Below are positions 22,371 through 33,390 of a stretch of 64,000 nt of DNA, piece by piece. Every line of letters begins with the position of its first letter. The first letter of the stretch is position 1. The translations under genes were made by a program, and so were the position numbers. The stretch comes from Eustoma russellianum (lineage: Eukaryota; Streptophyta; Magnoliopsida; Gentianales; Gentianaceae), in assembly GCA_036186865.1 (NCBI GenBank), contig AP025056.1:33206552-33270551 (forward strand), given 5' to 3'. The notes under the pieces are model-generated. The model did not search any database. It had not been told where the DNA came from and saw only the letters and a list, made by a program, of their open reading frames with translations.

Positions 22371-23234
22371 GGCGGCGCTAGAGAAAAATGAAACGTGGGA
22401 GAAATATGTGTTCTCCCATGGGAAGAAGCCAGTAGGGTGCTGATGGGTGTTCACAGTCAAACATAAAGCAGATTGCACGATTAAGCGATATAAGGCATGA
22501 TTGGTGGCGAAAGGATACACACAGACATATAGAATCGACTACTCAGAAACCTTCTCACCAGTCGCGAAGATTGATACTATTAGGGTCTTATTCTCTATAG
22601 CCGCAAATCAAGAATGGTTGTTGAATCAATTTGATATAAAGAATGCTTTTATACACGAGGAACTGAAAGAAGAGGTATATATGGAAGCTTCTCCAGAATT
22701 CTCAAGTGACTTTCAAGAAAATAAAGTCTGTCGACTAAGGAAAGCCCTGTACGGACTAAAACAGTCTTCGCGAGCGTGGTTTTGTAGATTTACAGCCGTC
22801 ATGAAGAAAAGTGGGTATAAAAAGAGTAATGCGAACTATACCATGTTCTACAAACAAAGAGGAAAGTTGATAACCTGTCTTATTATATATGTGGATGATA
22901 TGGTGATTACCGGAAGCGATTGAGAAGAAATCACAGAACTTCAGAAAAGGTTGTTTGCGAAGTTCGAAACCTAGGACCTTTAAAGTGCTTCCTTGGAATA
23001 GAGGTACTTCGATCCAATAAAGGTATCTCTATTTCTCAAAGGAAGTATGTGCTGGACTTGTTGGCTGAAGTAGGGATGCTTGATTGCAAGCCAAGTCATG
23101 TTCCGATGATAGCAAATCTCAAGTTTCAGGTCGATGGCGAGGGACCATTGGTTGACAAAGAACAGTATCAGAAACTAGTAGGGAAGCTGATTTACTTGGC
23201 GCACACACACAACCAGATATTGTGTATGCTTTAG
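22371..23234 (+). pseudogene. TE-A reverse transcriptase (broken)
   Basis: The sequence VFTVKHKADCTIKRYKA then a TGA, LVAKGYTQTYRIDYSETFSPVAK, FDIKNAFIHEEL (first Asp block, with usual L replaced by I), ALYGLKQSSRAWF and IIYVDDMVITGSD (catalytic pair near 22890). A TGA at 22921-22923 and a frameshift follow. GPLKCFLGIEVLRSNKGISISQRKY and the LVGKLIYLAHT block lie in the next frame. Confidence 0.85.
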
Positions 23235-23790
23235 GAGTGGTAAGTCAGTTTATGTATAAACCTCAAGAAGAACATTGGAAGGCAGTATTACAGATTGTAA
23301 GGTATCTTAAAAGGGACACCAGGACGAGGAATCTGTTTTAGAAAGCATGGGCATTTAAACATTGAGGTCTACACGGATGCTGATTGGGCAGGGAGTCCGA
23401 GTGATCGGAGGTCTACATCAGGGTACTTCGCACTAGTAGGAGGAAATTTGGCTACATGGCGGAGTAAGAAACAAAAGGTAGTTACATTTTCAAGTGTTGA
23501 AGCTGAATTTAGAAGGATAGCCAAAGGTATCATGGAAGTCCTATGGCTAAGGAAAATACTAAGTGAGTTGGGTTTCCATCAGAAGTATCTAGCAAGGCTA
23601 AAATGCGACAACAAGGCTTGATAAGATCCTTCGATAATCCTGTATAACACGATCGAGCGAAACATGTTGAGATTGATCGACACTTCATCAAAGAAAAGCT
23701 TGAGAGTGGCGTGGTGGAAATTCCATTTGTACACACAGAAGATGAGTTAACCGACATACTCACTAAAGTTGTCACAGTAAGTGTATTTTA
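23235..23790 (+). pseudogene. TE-A RNase H (broken)
   Basis: Pieces in order: EVYTDADWAGSPSDRRSTSGYF (about 23369), SSVEAEFRRIAKG, KCDNKA, HVEIDRHFIKEKLESG and DELTDILTKVV. The first, second and third catalytic acids (TDAD, EAEF, CDNK) can be read, but stops and frameshifts separate them. Confidence 0.82.
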
Positions 23791-23845
23791 GCCTACACTA
23801 GGCAAGTTGAACATTGGAGATCCAGATGTTCAACTTGAGCGGAAG

Positions 23846-24046
23846 TGTTGGAAATAAATCAAAAATAAAGATAGCATCGGTTTCAAAGATTCGATTAGAT
23901 TGTGATAAGGTTGAAATTTAAATAAGTTTCCTTATACTTATCAATTTCCATGTAGATAGACTGATGTAAAGACTATAAGCAGACCCCTATTGTATCACAC
24001 AAAAATCAATGAAAATACAAGTCTTTTTCATTCTAAATCTTTGACA
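23846..24046 (+). repeat. TE-A 3' LTR, 201 bp
   Basis: TGTTGGAAATAAATC to AATCTTTGACA, preceded by a purine-rich cttgagcggaag (weak PPT). Short LTR, unlike the other copia elements here. Confidence 0.85.
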
Positions 24047-24051
24047 CCCAC

Positions 24052-24245
24052 CCCCAGCTTTGAACATTGAATTTACTATCGAATACAGACGAAAGGATGA
24101 ATATTACTGTGTTGATCCAATTACAAACTGATCTATGTCTAAAAAGTTAAATATTTAATATGATTGAAGTTAACTTTCTATCTTCTTCAGGAGGATATGT
24201 AGCTTTTAAACTTTTATTTTCTGAACTCTTTTTAAATATACAAAT
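24052..24245. other. Unassigned spacer
   Basis: AT-rich; no feature seen. Confidence 0.4.
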
Positions 24246-24362
24246 ATTAGGCTGACATTGTCTATAATATATTTGGCCCACATATGCTACACATCATAAA
24301 CATGCCTCCTCTTTAAAATCTCTTTTTTAAATTACAAAAAACGATAAACTATAGATATATTA
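24246..24362. repeat. Tandem repeat unit, left of TE-E (~115-bp unit)
   Basis: attaggctgacattgtctat and cacatatgctacacatcata blocks recur at 31613-31727 and 31728-31850. TE-E inserted within this array. Confidence 0.85.
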
Positions 24363-27303
24363 TGTAGGATCTACAAGGCACCACTAGAAGGGGGGTTGAA
24401 TAGTGGGTGCGGAAAATATGGTTTTTAAAATAGTTTTAAACCAAAAACCCAACTTCTGAAAACAGTTTCTGTTTTCAGGACTAGTTTTAAAACGTTTTGA
24501 AAACTAGGTTGCAGGTCTTCAAAAATTCTGAAATTTGGAGAGAACTTAGCCTCAGATGTTCTGAGTATCTCCTAAAAATTTCAGATTAAAATTCAACCTC
24601 CAACCCCTTGAAATATTGTTGGTGGTCAGATTGCGCAAATCTGCCAGAAACGGTAGACTAATTTGAAAAATTAATTCTTATTTGTACGTAACTCCAAATA
24701 CTCTGAAAAATTTGAAAAATTCTTTTGGGAGGTTAGTCAAATAAGATCAAAGTCTCAACCTTTGCAAGCCTGAAAATTAGACTGCATTAGTCTCAGAACT
24801 TTGGACGTTTGGATGACTTATACTTGTCCAAAAGGATTGAAACTTGTGCCAAATAAACCATAAGACGTGTGGCTATGATTCTGAAAAGTTTTGTAATTTT
24901 TGAAATTCGTTTACTAGTTTTACGAACGTGATCAAAAACGATAAACAGTGTTGAAACTGAAAGTAAGTGCTGAAATTAAATGACACCAAGAATTTCATAC
25001 TGGTTCGGTTATAAACAACCTACTCTAGTCTTCGAGGACACCTTCCTCGGTTAGCACTAAACACACAACACAAAGTAACACCTTACCAAAGGGTCGATGG
25101 AGTTACACACCAACTCCAACCCTTTATAAACCTTGTATGAGAATACAATTGTCACGAACACCACCACCTCGCAAGTGCAAATTTGATCACACCTTGATCA
25201 ATCTTTTACAAAAATAAAGAGTATAGGGTGGTAGACTATATGAAGCCTATTCAAGTATATGAATGTGAGTACAATAGGCTTTTAGAGAAAAGTAAGAAAG
25301 AGAGCGTAGAAGAGAAGGCTAGAACACGTTTTTGATCTTTCAAGTTGTAAGACTTGTTCTTGTTTTTGTTTTTGCTCTCTTCCTTCTTTTTTATCGTCTT
25401 TGGAGGACTATATGACATCATTGTGACATGTCTTTGCTTACTTGGCATGTTCTCATTGGATGATCATTAAGCTCTTGCTTACTTGGCACTCATTGATTGG
25501 TCGGATATTGTCATCACTTGATCACTAGACAAATCTGAGAATAACACTTCAAACATGTGCCAAAATGATCATAAAATGATTACCATAATTCACAAGATCA
25601 TCACACAAAATTAGCTAGGCAAATAACTCCAAGAAGGCATGAAAATTTTGGCCATAACCACATCTTGCACATGCTGAAATTTCAGCATGTGTAACATTCA
25701 CCTTTTATTCAAAACATTGCCAATTTTAACTTGATTTAATCCAATAAATGAATCACCATTTAGTATAAGATATCTTTATCAATTTTTGGAATAAAAATTT
25801 GTCACCAATAAGGCCTAGAAATCGGCCGACATTCATCCACATATGCTGAAATTTTCAGCATGTGTGATATTTGAAAATATCACCTTATTTTTTTCCATAG
25901 AATATTCAAAACACTTCCAAATTATCTTCCAATTATCCACATGATTCAAGAAAACCAAATACGGCTCATTAAGGGGATAAAATCGGCCAGCTCTTTTAGC
26001 AACTGAATTTTCAGCATGTGTTACAATTGTGACAAGATTTGAAATGTTACCTTTTGTAGTTCCTTTCTTTATGTCACCAACATTGCATGCTTCATTCTTG
26101 ACCAATCAAGTGGCATTGCCAACAAGACTCCACATAAGCTCCAACATAACTTGTATAGGCATGTGAAATGACTTTGCACATGTGCTGAATTTTATTTTTG
26201 CAAACTTTGTAAAATAGTGCACATTTAATTATACACACATGGTATATTCCAATCAGCCCTTAATTGAATTTTCTAGAATACTTTGAGATGTATGAAATAT
26301 GTAAAAATTGTCTAGATACATGTTATATGATATGCCAAAAACGTTCCATGTGTCGTGTATGTAGAAAACAGAATTTTTGACGTTTATCGATTACCCGATT
26401 TTTCTCTAATTAAATTCCAAATTTTTGCACATGTTATTTATATTATGTTACACATAATATACATACATTAAAATTTAATATTCAGCACTTAGGCTGATCT
26501 TAAAGGGGCGCCTAAACCATGTGACAAAATTGAAATTGGAATCTCCACAATTTGGCCTTAATGTGGGGGTGATTTGTGTGTGCCAACATGGAATGATTTT
26601 ATGGCTGCACATACCATGTAAGACACGAAATTTGTGGCCATTTTTGAAGTGTAGGGACTGTCCATCTATTTATTGCAAGTACGTGACACGTTGGCGACGT
26701 TTCAGTATTCGCCCGATACGATAATTTTCGGTTTAGAACATTTTAACGTGTCGTATTAAATTTGTCATCACCGTGACTTATATCATATGATATAAGACCT
26801 GAATATACTCATAAATATGAGTTAAGTATAGTGGTGTGACGTTAACGTACGTACATAAAATATATAACGTGTCAGTAGTACGTTGGAATAAATGTGTATG
26901 TGCCTTTTTAAAAAAAAACTGAATATATATATAAATATATTAAGAATGGCGTGTGGGTGGAGAGGGAAGACTTTCCTTTCTTCAACTTGTTGCCTTTGTG
27001 CCTTTTCCAAATATGGCTTCCTTTAATGAGCTTCTTAGTTTAATTAACTAAGTACTTCACTTAATGAACTATTTTAGTTCATTAATGGTGGCACCTGAAA
27101 ATAGTTCAAACACAAGAAATGTGTGCCATTTGATGTAAGCTTTAAAGCTTCATGGCTCGTTAGTACGAAAACATTATATATGAACTATATAAGGCAAGTT
27201 TTATGCAACAACGTGTCTTGTCATAAAATATGTCATGCATTTCTTTGTAACACGTTATTTAAATCATACATTTTGAAATCACTCAAACCCCTTTTTCTCT
27301 ACA
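24363..27303 (-). repeat. TE-E 3' LTR (minus strand)
   Basis: Plus-strand TGTAGGATCTAC to TTTTTCTCTACA. Contains three CATGCTGAA/TTCAGCATG palindromes (about 25685, 25858, 26020; the last has a damaged left arm), the palindrome at 26777 and a TATA-like box at 26667-26674. It lacks about 100 bp present in the other LTR. Confidence 0.92.
26667..26674 (-). promoter_or_regulatory. TATA-like box of the TE-E 3' LTR
   Basis: AATAAATA on the minus strand at the conserved place before the gatgg block; one base off the TE-D form. Confidence 0.4.
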
Positions 27304-27486
27304 ATCTCCCCCTTTTGATGATTTTCAAAATAACCTACATTCATGATTTAAGTCTTGTCGCTCCCCCTTCAATCATGCACAAATTCAAATTTTGAATTTC
27401 AAATTTCAAGTTCAATCCCCTTTGATTTGTGCAATCAATCTTTCTCTCTCTCTCCCTTAAATCATGCATTCTCTCCCCCTTTATTT
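27304..27486 (-). other. TE-E polypurine tracts (about five)
   Basis: On the minus strand AAAAGGGGGAGAT (27316-27304) adjoins the LTR. Others are at about 27361, 27414, 27450 and 27472. Same multi-PPT layout as TE-D. Confidence 0.7.
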
Positions 27487-27566
27487 TGGAAAGACAATCA
27501 AAAGCGCATGTAAAAAAATCATGTATTTTAAATAATCTCAAATGTGCGTTCTTAATGGTTATTTAT

Positions 27567-28481
27567 TCAACCCTTTGAGAGTGTCCTTTTTGGTACCCAA
27601 ATTTGGGTGACCTTTCTAGGTCTTCCAAAAGGTGAGAAAGGTGATGAAAACACATAATATACGTTAGGGGTAAATGTGTTTGGCCTTTGGCCGAGAATCC
27701 CATCATGCATATAGTATGATTTTCGTTTTTGGTTTGCATGCACAGGGAGTGATCTAGATGCATTTTTATGATATGAATGTCGCATATGCATCAGTGGCTT
27801 TCTATATGGCACATGATTGCTCTTTGTATGATATGAAGAATAAGAAGCACGATGAGATGAGATGAGTGGCGCACTAGTCTTCTTCTCATATTTATATGGC
27901 ACATAATTATACTTCGTAAGATATGAAGATGAAACACGATAAGATATCATAAGGGAAGGTCTAGGCGTCTTCTTAGATGCCATATATGTCTTAGATGCAT
28001 CCATTTTCTTTGATGGAATGAATTTTGTTTGTTTGTTTAGTGACTCACTTTTCTCATCGTATTCTAGTCCGGTTTTATCATTTCCATCCTTCTGAGAAGA
28101 GATAAGATGATCTAGAATACAAATATTCGTATCGAATTGTTTTCTAGTCTTTTCTAGATCTTCATTTCTTGATTTCAACTTTGAAATCTTGGCTTTCATT
28201 TCAGTGTTCTCGGATGTCAATGATGAAATTTCAGACCTTAATAAATTTGTGATGCAAGACGACTCTTCTTTTGAATCGTTTAATTAAGACACAAGATTTG
28301 TGTTAGAAGATTCTAACAATTTCTTGTCTTCAATTAACTGTTTCTTTTGTTTTTCAAGAGTTCTAGCAAACTTATGTAATTCAAGATATTCAACATATAA
28401 ATCATCATAAGATAGTTCAGAATCCGAGTCAGAATCAGAATTTACCTCATTTTCAAATACTGGAGGCGTTTGGCTTGACAT
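27567..28481 (-). pseudogene. TE-E gag C-terminal coiled coil and tail
   Basis: The minus-strand frame runs from 28481 (MSSQTPPVFENEV) through an acidic Ser/Asp run and a Lys/Glu-rich coiled coil. One TAA at about 28284 replaces a Gln codon (TE-D has NLVAQLND). The same frame continues from 28220 to 27567 with the Tyr/His/Ser-rich tail, ending in KVTQIWVPKRTLSKG, the block that in TE-D precedes the protease. The authentic gag start (MATTSHEP, ATG at 28516-28514) is out of frame with this body because the capsid-like part and zinc knuckle are deleted. Confidence 0.8.
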
Positions 28482-28560
28482 ATCTTTTTCCTCGGTTCGT
28501 GGCTAGTGGTAGCCATCTCACACAGATCGTTGGATCTTCTTGTTGTGAGTGTTCCAGCGT

Positions 28561-28572
28561 TCTGATACCACT
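28561..28572 (-). other. TE-E primer binding site
   Basis: agtggtatcaga on the minus strand, directly inside the LTR; complementary to initiator tRNA-Met as in the other copia elements. Confidence 0.8.
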
Positions 28573-31500
28573 TGTAGGATCTGCAAGGCATCACTAGAAG
28601 GGAGGGGTTGAATAGATGGTGCGGAAAATGTGGTTTTAAAATAGTTTTAAATCAAAAACCCAACTAATGAAAACAGTTTCTGCTTTCAGGACTAGTATTA
28701 AAACGTTTTGAAAACTAGGTTGCAGGTCTTCAAAAATTTTCAGATTTGGATAGAACTTAGACTCAGATGTTCTGAGTATCTCCTAAAAATTTCAGATTAA
28801 AATTCAACCTCTAACTCCTTAAAAAATCGCTGGTGGTCAGATTGCGCAAATCTGTCATAAACGGTAGACTGATTTGAAAAATTAATTCCTATTTGTACGT
28901 AACTCCAAATGCTCTGAAAATTTAAAGACTAACCTCTTATTAGTTTTATTTAAATGAGTTGAAACAGTTTTGAAAAATTCTTTTGGGAGGTTAGTCAAAT
29001 ACGATCAAAGTCTCAACCTTTGCAAGCCCAAAAATCAGACTGCATTAGTCTCAGAACTTTGGACGTTTGGATGACTATACTTGTCCAAAAGGGTTGAAAT
29101 TTGTGCCAAATTAACCTTAAGACGTGTGGATATGATTCTGAAAAGTTTTGTAATTTTTGAAATTCGTTTACTAGTTTTACGAACGTGATCAAAAACGATA
29201 AACAGTGCTGAAACTGAAAGTAAGTGCTGAAATTAAATGACACCAAGAATTTTATACTGGTTCGGTTATAAACAACCTACTCCATTCTTCTAGGACACCT
29301 TCCTCGGTTAGCACTAAACACACAACACAAAATAACACCTTACCACAGGGTCGATGGAGTTACACACCAACTCCAATCCTTTACAAACCTTGTATGAGAA
29401 TACAATTGTCACGAACACCACCACCTCGCAAGTGCAAGATTGATCACACCTTGATCAATCTTTTACAAAGATAAAGAGTATAGGGTGGTAGACTATATGA
29501 AGCCTGTTCAAGTATATGAATGTGAGTACAATAGGCATTTAGAGAGAAGAAAGAAAGAGAGTGTAGAAGAGAAGACTAGAACACGTTTTTGATCTTTCAA
29601 ATTGTAAGACTTGTTCTTGTTTTTGTTTTTGCTTTCTTCCTTCCTTTTTATCATTTTGGCCGCCCCCTTGGATGCTCTTCCCCTCTTGAAAATTATCTTC
29701 TAAGTCCTTGGAAGAGTATATGACATCGTTGTGACATGTCTTTGCTTACTTGACATGTTCTCATCGGATGATCATTAAACTCTTGCTTACTTGGCACTCA
29801 TAGATTGGTTGGATGTTGTCATCACTTGATGACTAGACAAATCTAAGAATAACACTTAAAACATGTGCCAAAATCATCATAAAATGATTATCATAATTCA
29901 CAAGATCATCACACAAAATTAGCTAGGAAAATAACTCCAAGAAAGCATGAAAATTTCGGCCATAACCACATCTTGCATATGCTGAAATTTCAGCATGTGT
30001 AACATTCACCTTTTATTCAAAACATTGCCAATTTTAAGTTGATTTAATCCAAGAAATGAATCACCATTTAGTATAAGATATCTTTATCAATTTTTGGAAC
30101 AAAAATTTTTCACCAATAAGGCCTAGAAATCGGCCTACATTCATCCACATATGCTGAAATTTTCAGCATGTGTTATATTTGAAAATATCACCTTATTTTT
30201 TCCATAGAATATTCAAAACACTTCCAAATTATCTTCCAATTATCCACATGATTCAAGAAAACCAAATATGTCTCATTAAGGGGATAAAATCGGCCAGCTT
30301 TTTTAGCACACATGCTGAATTTTCAGCATGTGTTACAATTGTGACAAGATTTGAAATGTTACCTTTTGTAGTTCCTTTCTTTAAGTCACCAACATTGCAT
30401 GCTTCATTCTTGACCAATCAAGTTGCCAACAAGACTCCACATAAGCTCCAACATAGCTTTTATAGGCGTGTGAAATGACTTTGCACATGTGCTGAATTTT
30501 ATTTTTGCAAACTTTATAAAATAGTGCACATTTAATTATACACACATGGTATATTCCAATCAGCCCTTAAATGAATTTTCTAGAACACTTTGAGATGTAT
30601 GAAATATGTAAAAAGTGTCTAGATACATGTTATATGTTATGCCAAAAACGTTCCATGTGTCGTGTATGTAGAAAACCGAATTTTTAACGTTTATCGATTA
30701 CCTGATTTTTCTCTAATTAAATTCCAACTTTTTGCACATGTTATTTATATTATGTTATACATAATATACATACATTAAAATTTAATATTCAACACTTAGG
30801 CTGATCTTAAAGTGGCGCATAAACCATGTGACAAAATTGAAATTGGAATCTCCACAATTTGGTCTTAATGTGGGGTGATTTGTGTGTGCCAACATGGAAT
30901 GATTTTATGGCTGCACATACCATGTAAACCACGAAATTTGTGGCTATTTTTGAAGTGTACGGGCTGGCCATCTATTTATGGCAAGTACGTGACACGTTGG
31001 CGACGTTTTAGTATTCGCCCGATACGACAATTTTCGGTTTAGAACCTTTTAACGTGTCGTATTAAATTTGTCATCACCGTGACTTATATCATATGATATA
31101 CGAGTTGAATATACTCATAAATATGAGTTAAGTATAGTGGTGTGATGTTAACGTACGTACGTAAAATATATAACGTGTCGGTAGTACGTTGGAATAAATG
31201 TGTATGTGTCTTTTTTTTTAAAAAAAACTGAATATATATAAAAATATATTAAGAATGTCGTGTGGGTGGAGAGAGAAGACTTTCCTTTCTTTAACTTGTT
31301 GCCTTTGTGCCTTTTCCAAATATAGCTTCTTTTAATTAACTACTTAGTTTAGTTAACTAAGTACTTCACTTAATGAACTAGTTTAGTTCATTAATGGTGG
31401 CACCTGAAAATAGTTCAAACACAACAAATGTGTGCCATTTGATGTAAGCTTTAAAGCTTCATGGCTCGTTAGTACGACAACATTATATATGAAGTATATA

Positions 31501-31612
31501 AGGCAAGTTTTATGCAACAATGTGTCATGTCATAATATATGTCATGCATTTCTTTGTAACACGTTATTTAAATCATGCATTTTGAAATCACTCAAATCTG
31601 TTTTTCTCTACA
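28573..31612 (-). repeat. TE-E 5' LTR (minus strand)
   Basis: Plus-strand TGTAGGATCTGC to TTTTTCTCTACA, 3,040 bp. Palindromes near 29990, 30162 and 30321; TATA-type box at 30973-30980. A (T)n(A)n run near 31210-31225 differs from the other LTR. Confidence 0.92.
30973..30980 (-). promoter_or_regulatory. TATA box of the TE-E 5' LTR
   Basis: CATAAATA on the minus strand directly before GATGGCCAGCC, as in TE-D. Confidence 0.5.
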
Positions 31613-31850
31613 TATTAGACTCACATTGTCTATAATATATTTGACCCACATATGCTACCCATCATAAACATGCCTTCTCTTTAAAATCTCTTTTTTAAAT
31701 TACAAAAAACGATACACTACAGATATACTAGACTCACATTGTCTATAGTATATTTGACCCACATATGCTACACATTATAAACATGTCTTCTCTTTAATTT
31801 TTTTTTTTAATTTTTTTTAAAAAAACGATAAACTGCTTCGCACTACAGAT
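31613..31850. repeat. Tandem repeat units right of TE-E
   Basis: Two copies of the ~115-bp unit (31613-31727 and about 31728-31850), ending in a T-rich then A-rich run. A third copy lies on the other side of TE-E. Confidence 0.85.
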
Positions 31851-32319
31851 TATGTGAGCAGAATTACTCCGAAAACAGAGTTAAATTAGTAATTTTTCTG
31901 CACTATATTGAATGCACTTTTTTCAGATATCCTAGTTTATAACAACCTATATTCCAGTTATACTTCGAAAAATGCCTTTAGTTACGTACACTGACCGTAC
32001 CTTCAAAAACTTTTCTTCTTAATAGAATCCTAATTGTCAAATCATTTTAACATCAGAGACTATTAAAATCTTAGTTATACTTAAAAAAACACTTATAGCT
32101 CATTACAACTGGGTCCTAGTCGTTAGTGCTCAAGCATAAAAATGCTTAATAGCTATTTACTGACAAATATAAGTTTATAACTTATATCAAATTGATTTTC
32201 TAGTAATTGGAAATTTGGAATCCATTGTAAGGGTGCATATTTCCAATAATCTTGACTGGCTATGATGATCGACCATGCGACACTAAACTACGAAAAATGT
32301 TGTTTGTGTCGAAGAGGAC
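31851..32319. other. Unassigned intergenic sequence
   Basis: No gene or repeat recognised. Confidence 0.4.
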
Positions 32320-32615
32320 GTTAGGGTTGGAACGAGCTGAACCGAAACGAATAGTGAGTTTTTTAGTTTGGATTCGTTAAGGTAAAGGAATAATTTGGCT
32401 TGGTCGTTTGCTTTAACGAGCTTCAAAGTTTGTTCGAATTCGACTCGAAAACGTTATAGCTCTTTAAACAAGTCAAACAGTTTGCAAACATTTTGGCTCG
32501 TTTCAATAAACGAACCCAATTAGGTGTTCGAACTTGGCTAATTAATTAAAATTAACGAATAAACTCAAATCGAATTCGAACTATTTGCGAGCGGTTCGAT
32601 CCGTTGAGCACCCCT
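32320..32615. repeat. hAT/MITE-like repeat (low confidence)
   Basis: The stretch is rich in ttcgaa, cgaacc and gaacgagc motifs and ends gagcacccctaga. The opposite end is ttagggttggaacgagc, an imperfect inverted match (TAGGG..). Such TAGGGGTG ends are common in plant hAT-type MITEs. No 8-bp TSD was found. Confidence 0.35.
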
Positions 32616-32861
32616 AGACAAAATTAAATACTTTTTCTAAAATAATGTAGTTATTCATTAACCGAACAATATTACGATAACATTAGAATACTTTGATAAG
32701 TTGAACATTTGACTCCAATTTCGGATGTTCAATTTTACCATCCCTAACATTATACTTTAATACAAATTCGAAGCGAAAGTATTTTGAAATATTTTCCTAC
32801 AAATATTCTGGCGTACAAACATTTTGTTATTCTTATTACTGAAATAACGTTATTACACCTT

Positions 32862-32920
32862 CCTTTATTTTTCTTTTTCTTCTCTCCCCCCCCCCCCCCC
32901 CCTCTCTCGCTCCTCATAAT
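32862..32920. repeat. Polypyrimidine tract with C17 run
   Basis: A T/C-only stretch with 17 consecutive C (32886-32902), about 490 bp upstream of the P450 start codon. Plant promoters and 5' UTRs can hold such tracts; a role here is only a guess. Confidence 0.6.
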
Positions 32921-33390
32921 GAATACATCACACGACCGAAGCTTCACTACAAGAAACAGAGTATTTTCTGAGTTGGATTCGACTGGAGAAAGATTAGTGG
33001 AGTTCAACATCAATCATTAGTGAGTAGTAAGACATGCTTCATTTTGCGTTTTCAGAAGTCTATGATTTTTCTTTTAAATAATTGTATGATTTATTTATGG
33101 AAACAAAATTATTCGTTTATACGTCCAACAACTGCATCAAATATTCACTCCTTCAGCATCAAATACAAAACATTCCAACAAATTTTCTGCACTATCTTTC
33201 TATCTGTTGTGTCCATATTCAAACCTCTGCACAAAAGTTTCACTTCTTTTCCAAATAACAAGTAGTTTTGAGTTGCAATTTGAACTGTTTCTCAAACGCT
33301 TTTTTTTTTGGGGGTTTTGTCATAAACTTCAAGCAATTTATACTGCTCTACCCTTCCCCCACCACTAATACACACGCACAAAGAAAATTA

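Larger units (their letters stand above)
9075..24046 (+). mobile_element. TE-A: Ty1/copia element, 5'-deleted, split by TE-B
   Basis: The left end is 35 bp of LTR (TGTTGGAAATAAATC..., 9075-9109) fused directly to mid-gag. The right end is a full 201-bp LTR (23846-24046). Flanks are CCCAT (9070-9074) and CCCAC (24047-24051), a likely TSD with one change. Internal order is gag zinc knuckle, protease, pre-integrase and integrase, RT, RNase H, as in copia. All frames carry stops or frameshifts. The coding sequence stops at 10368 and resumes at 21119-21124 within the integrase zinc finger; removing TE-B rejoins it. Lineage within copia was not settled (RT has YVDDMVITGSD). Confidence 0.85.
24363..31612 (-). 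mobile_element. TE-E: non-autonomous (LARD-like) Sirevirus derivative, gag remnant only
   Basis: LTRs of 2,941 and 3,040 bp flank only 1,269 bp of internal DNA. TATTA occurs on both outer sides (24358-24362 and 31613-31617). The PBS lies at 28561-28572 and the PPT at 27304-27316, both on the minus strand. The interior has the start of gag and its C-terminal coiled coil and tail, then five PPT-like tracts; zinc knuckle, protease, integrase, RT and RNase H are all missing. LTRs match TE-D closely, so TE-D-type proteins could have mobilised it. Confidence 0.9.

Noticed and set aside
24240..31850. CRISPR-like array or bacterial repeat system
   Set aside because: The spaced repeats are a plant tandem repeat split by an LTR element; no cas-like genes and a clearly plant context.
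33268..33390. Upstream extension of the P450 frame (41 residues)
   Set aside because: No P450-like sequence; the normal membrane anchor follows the ATG at 33391.
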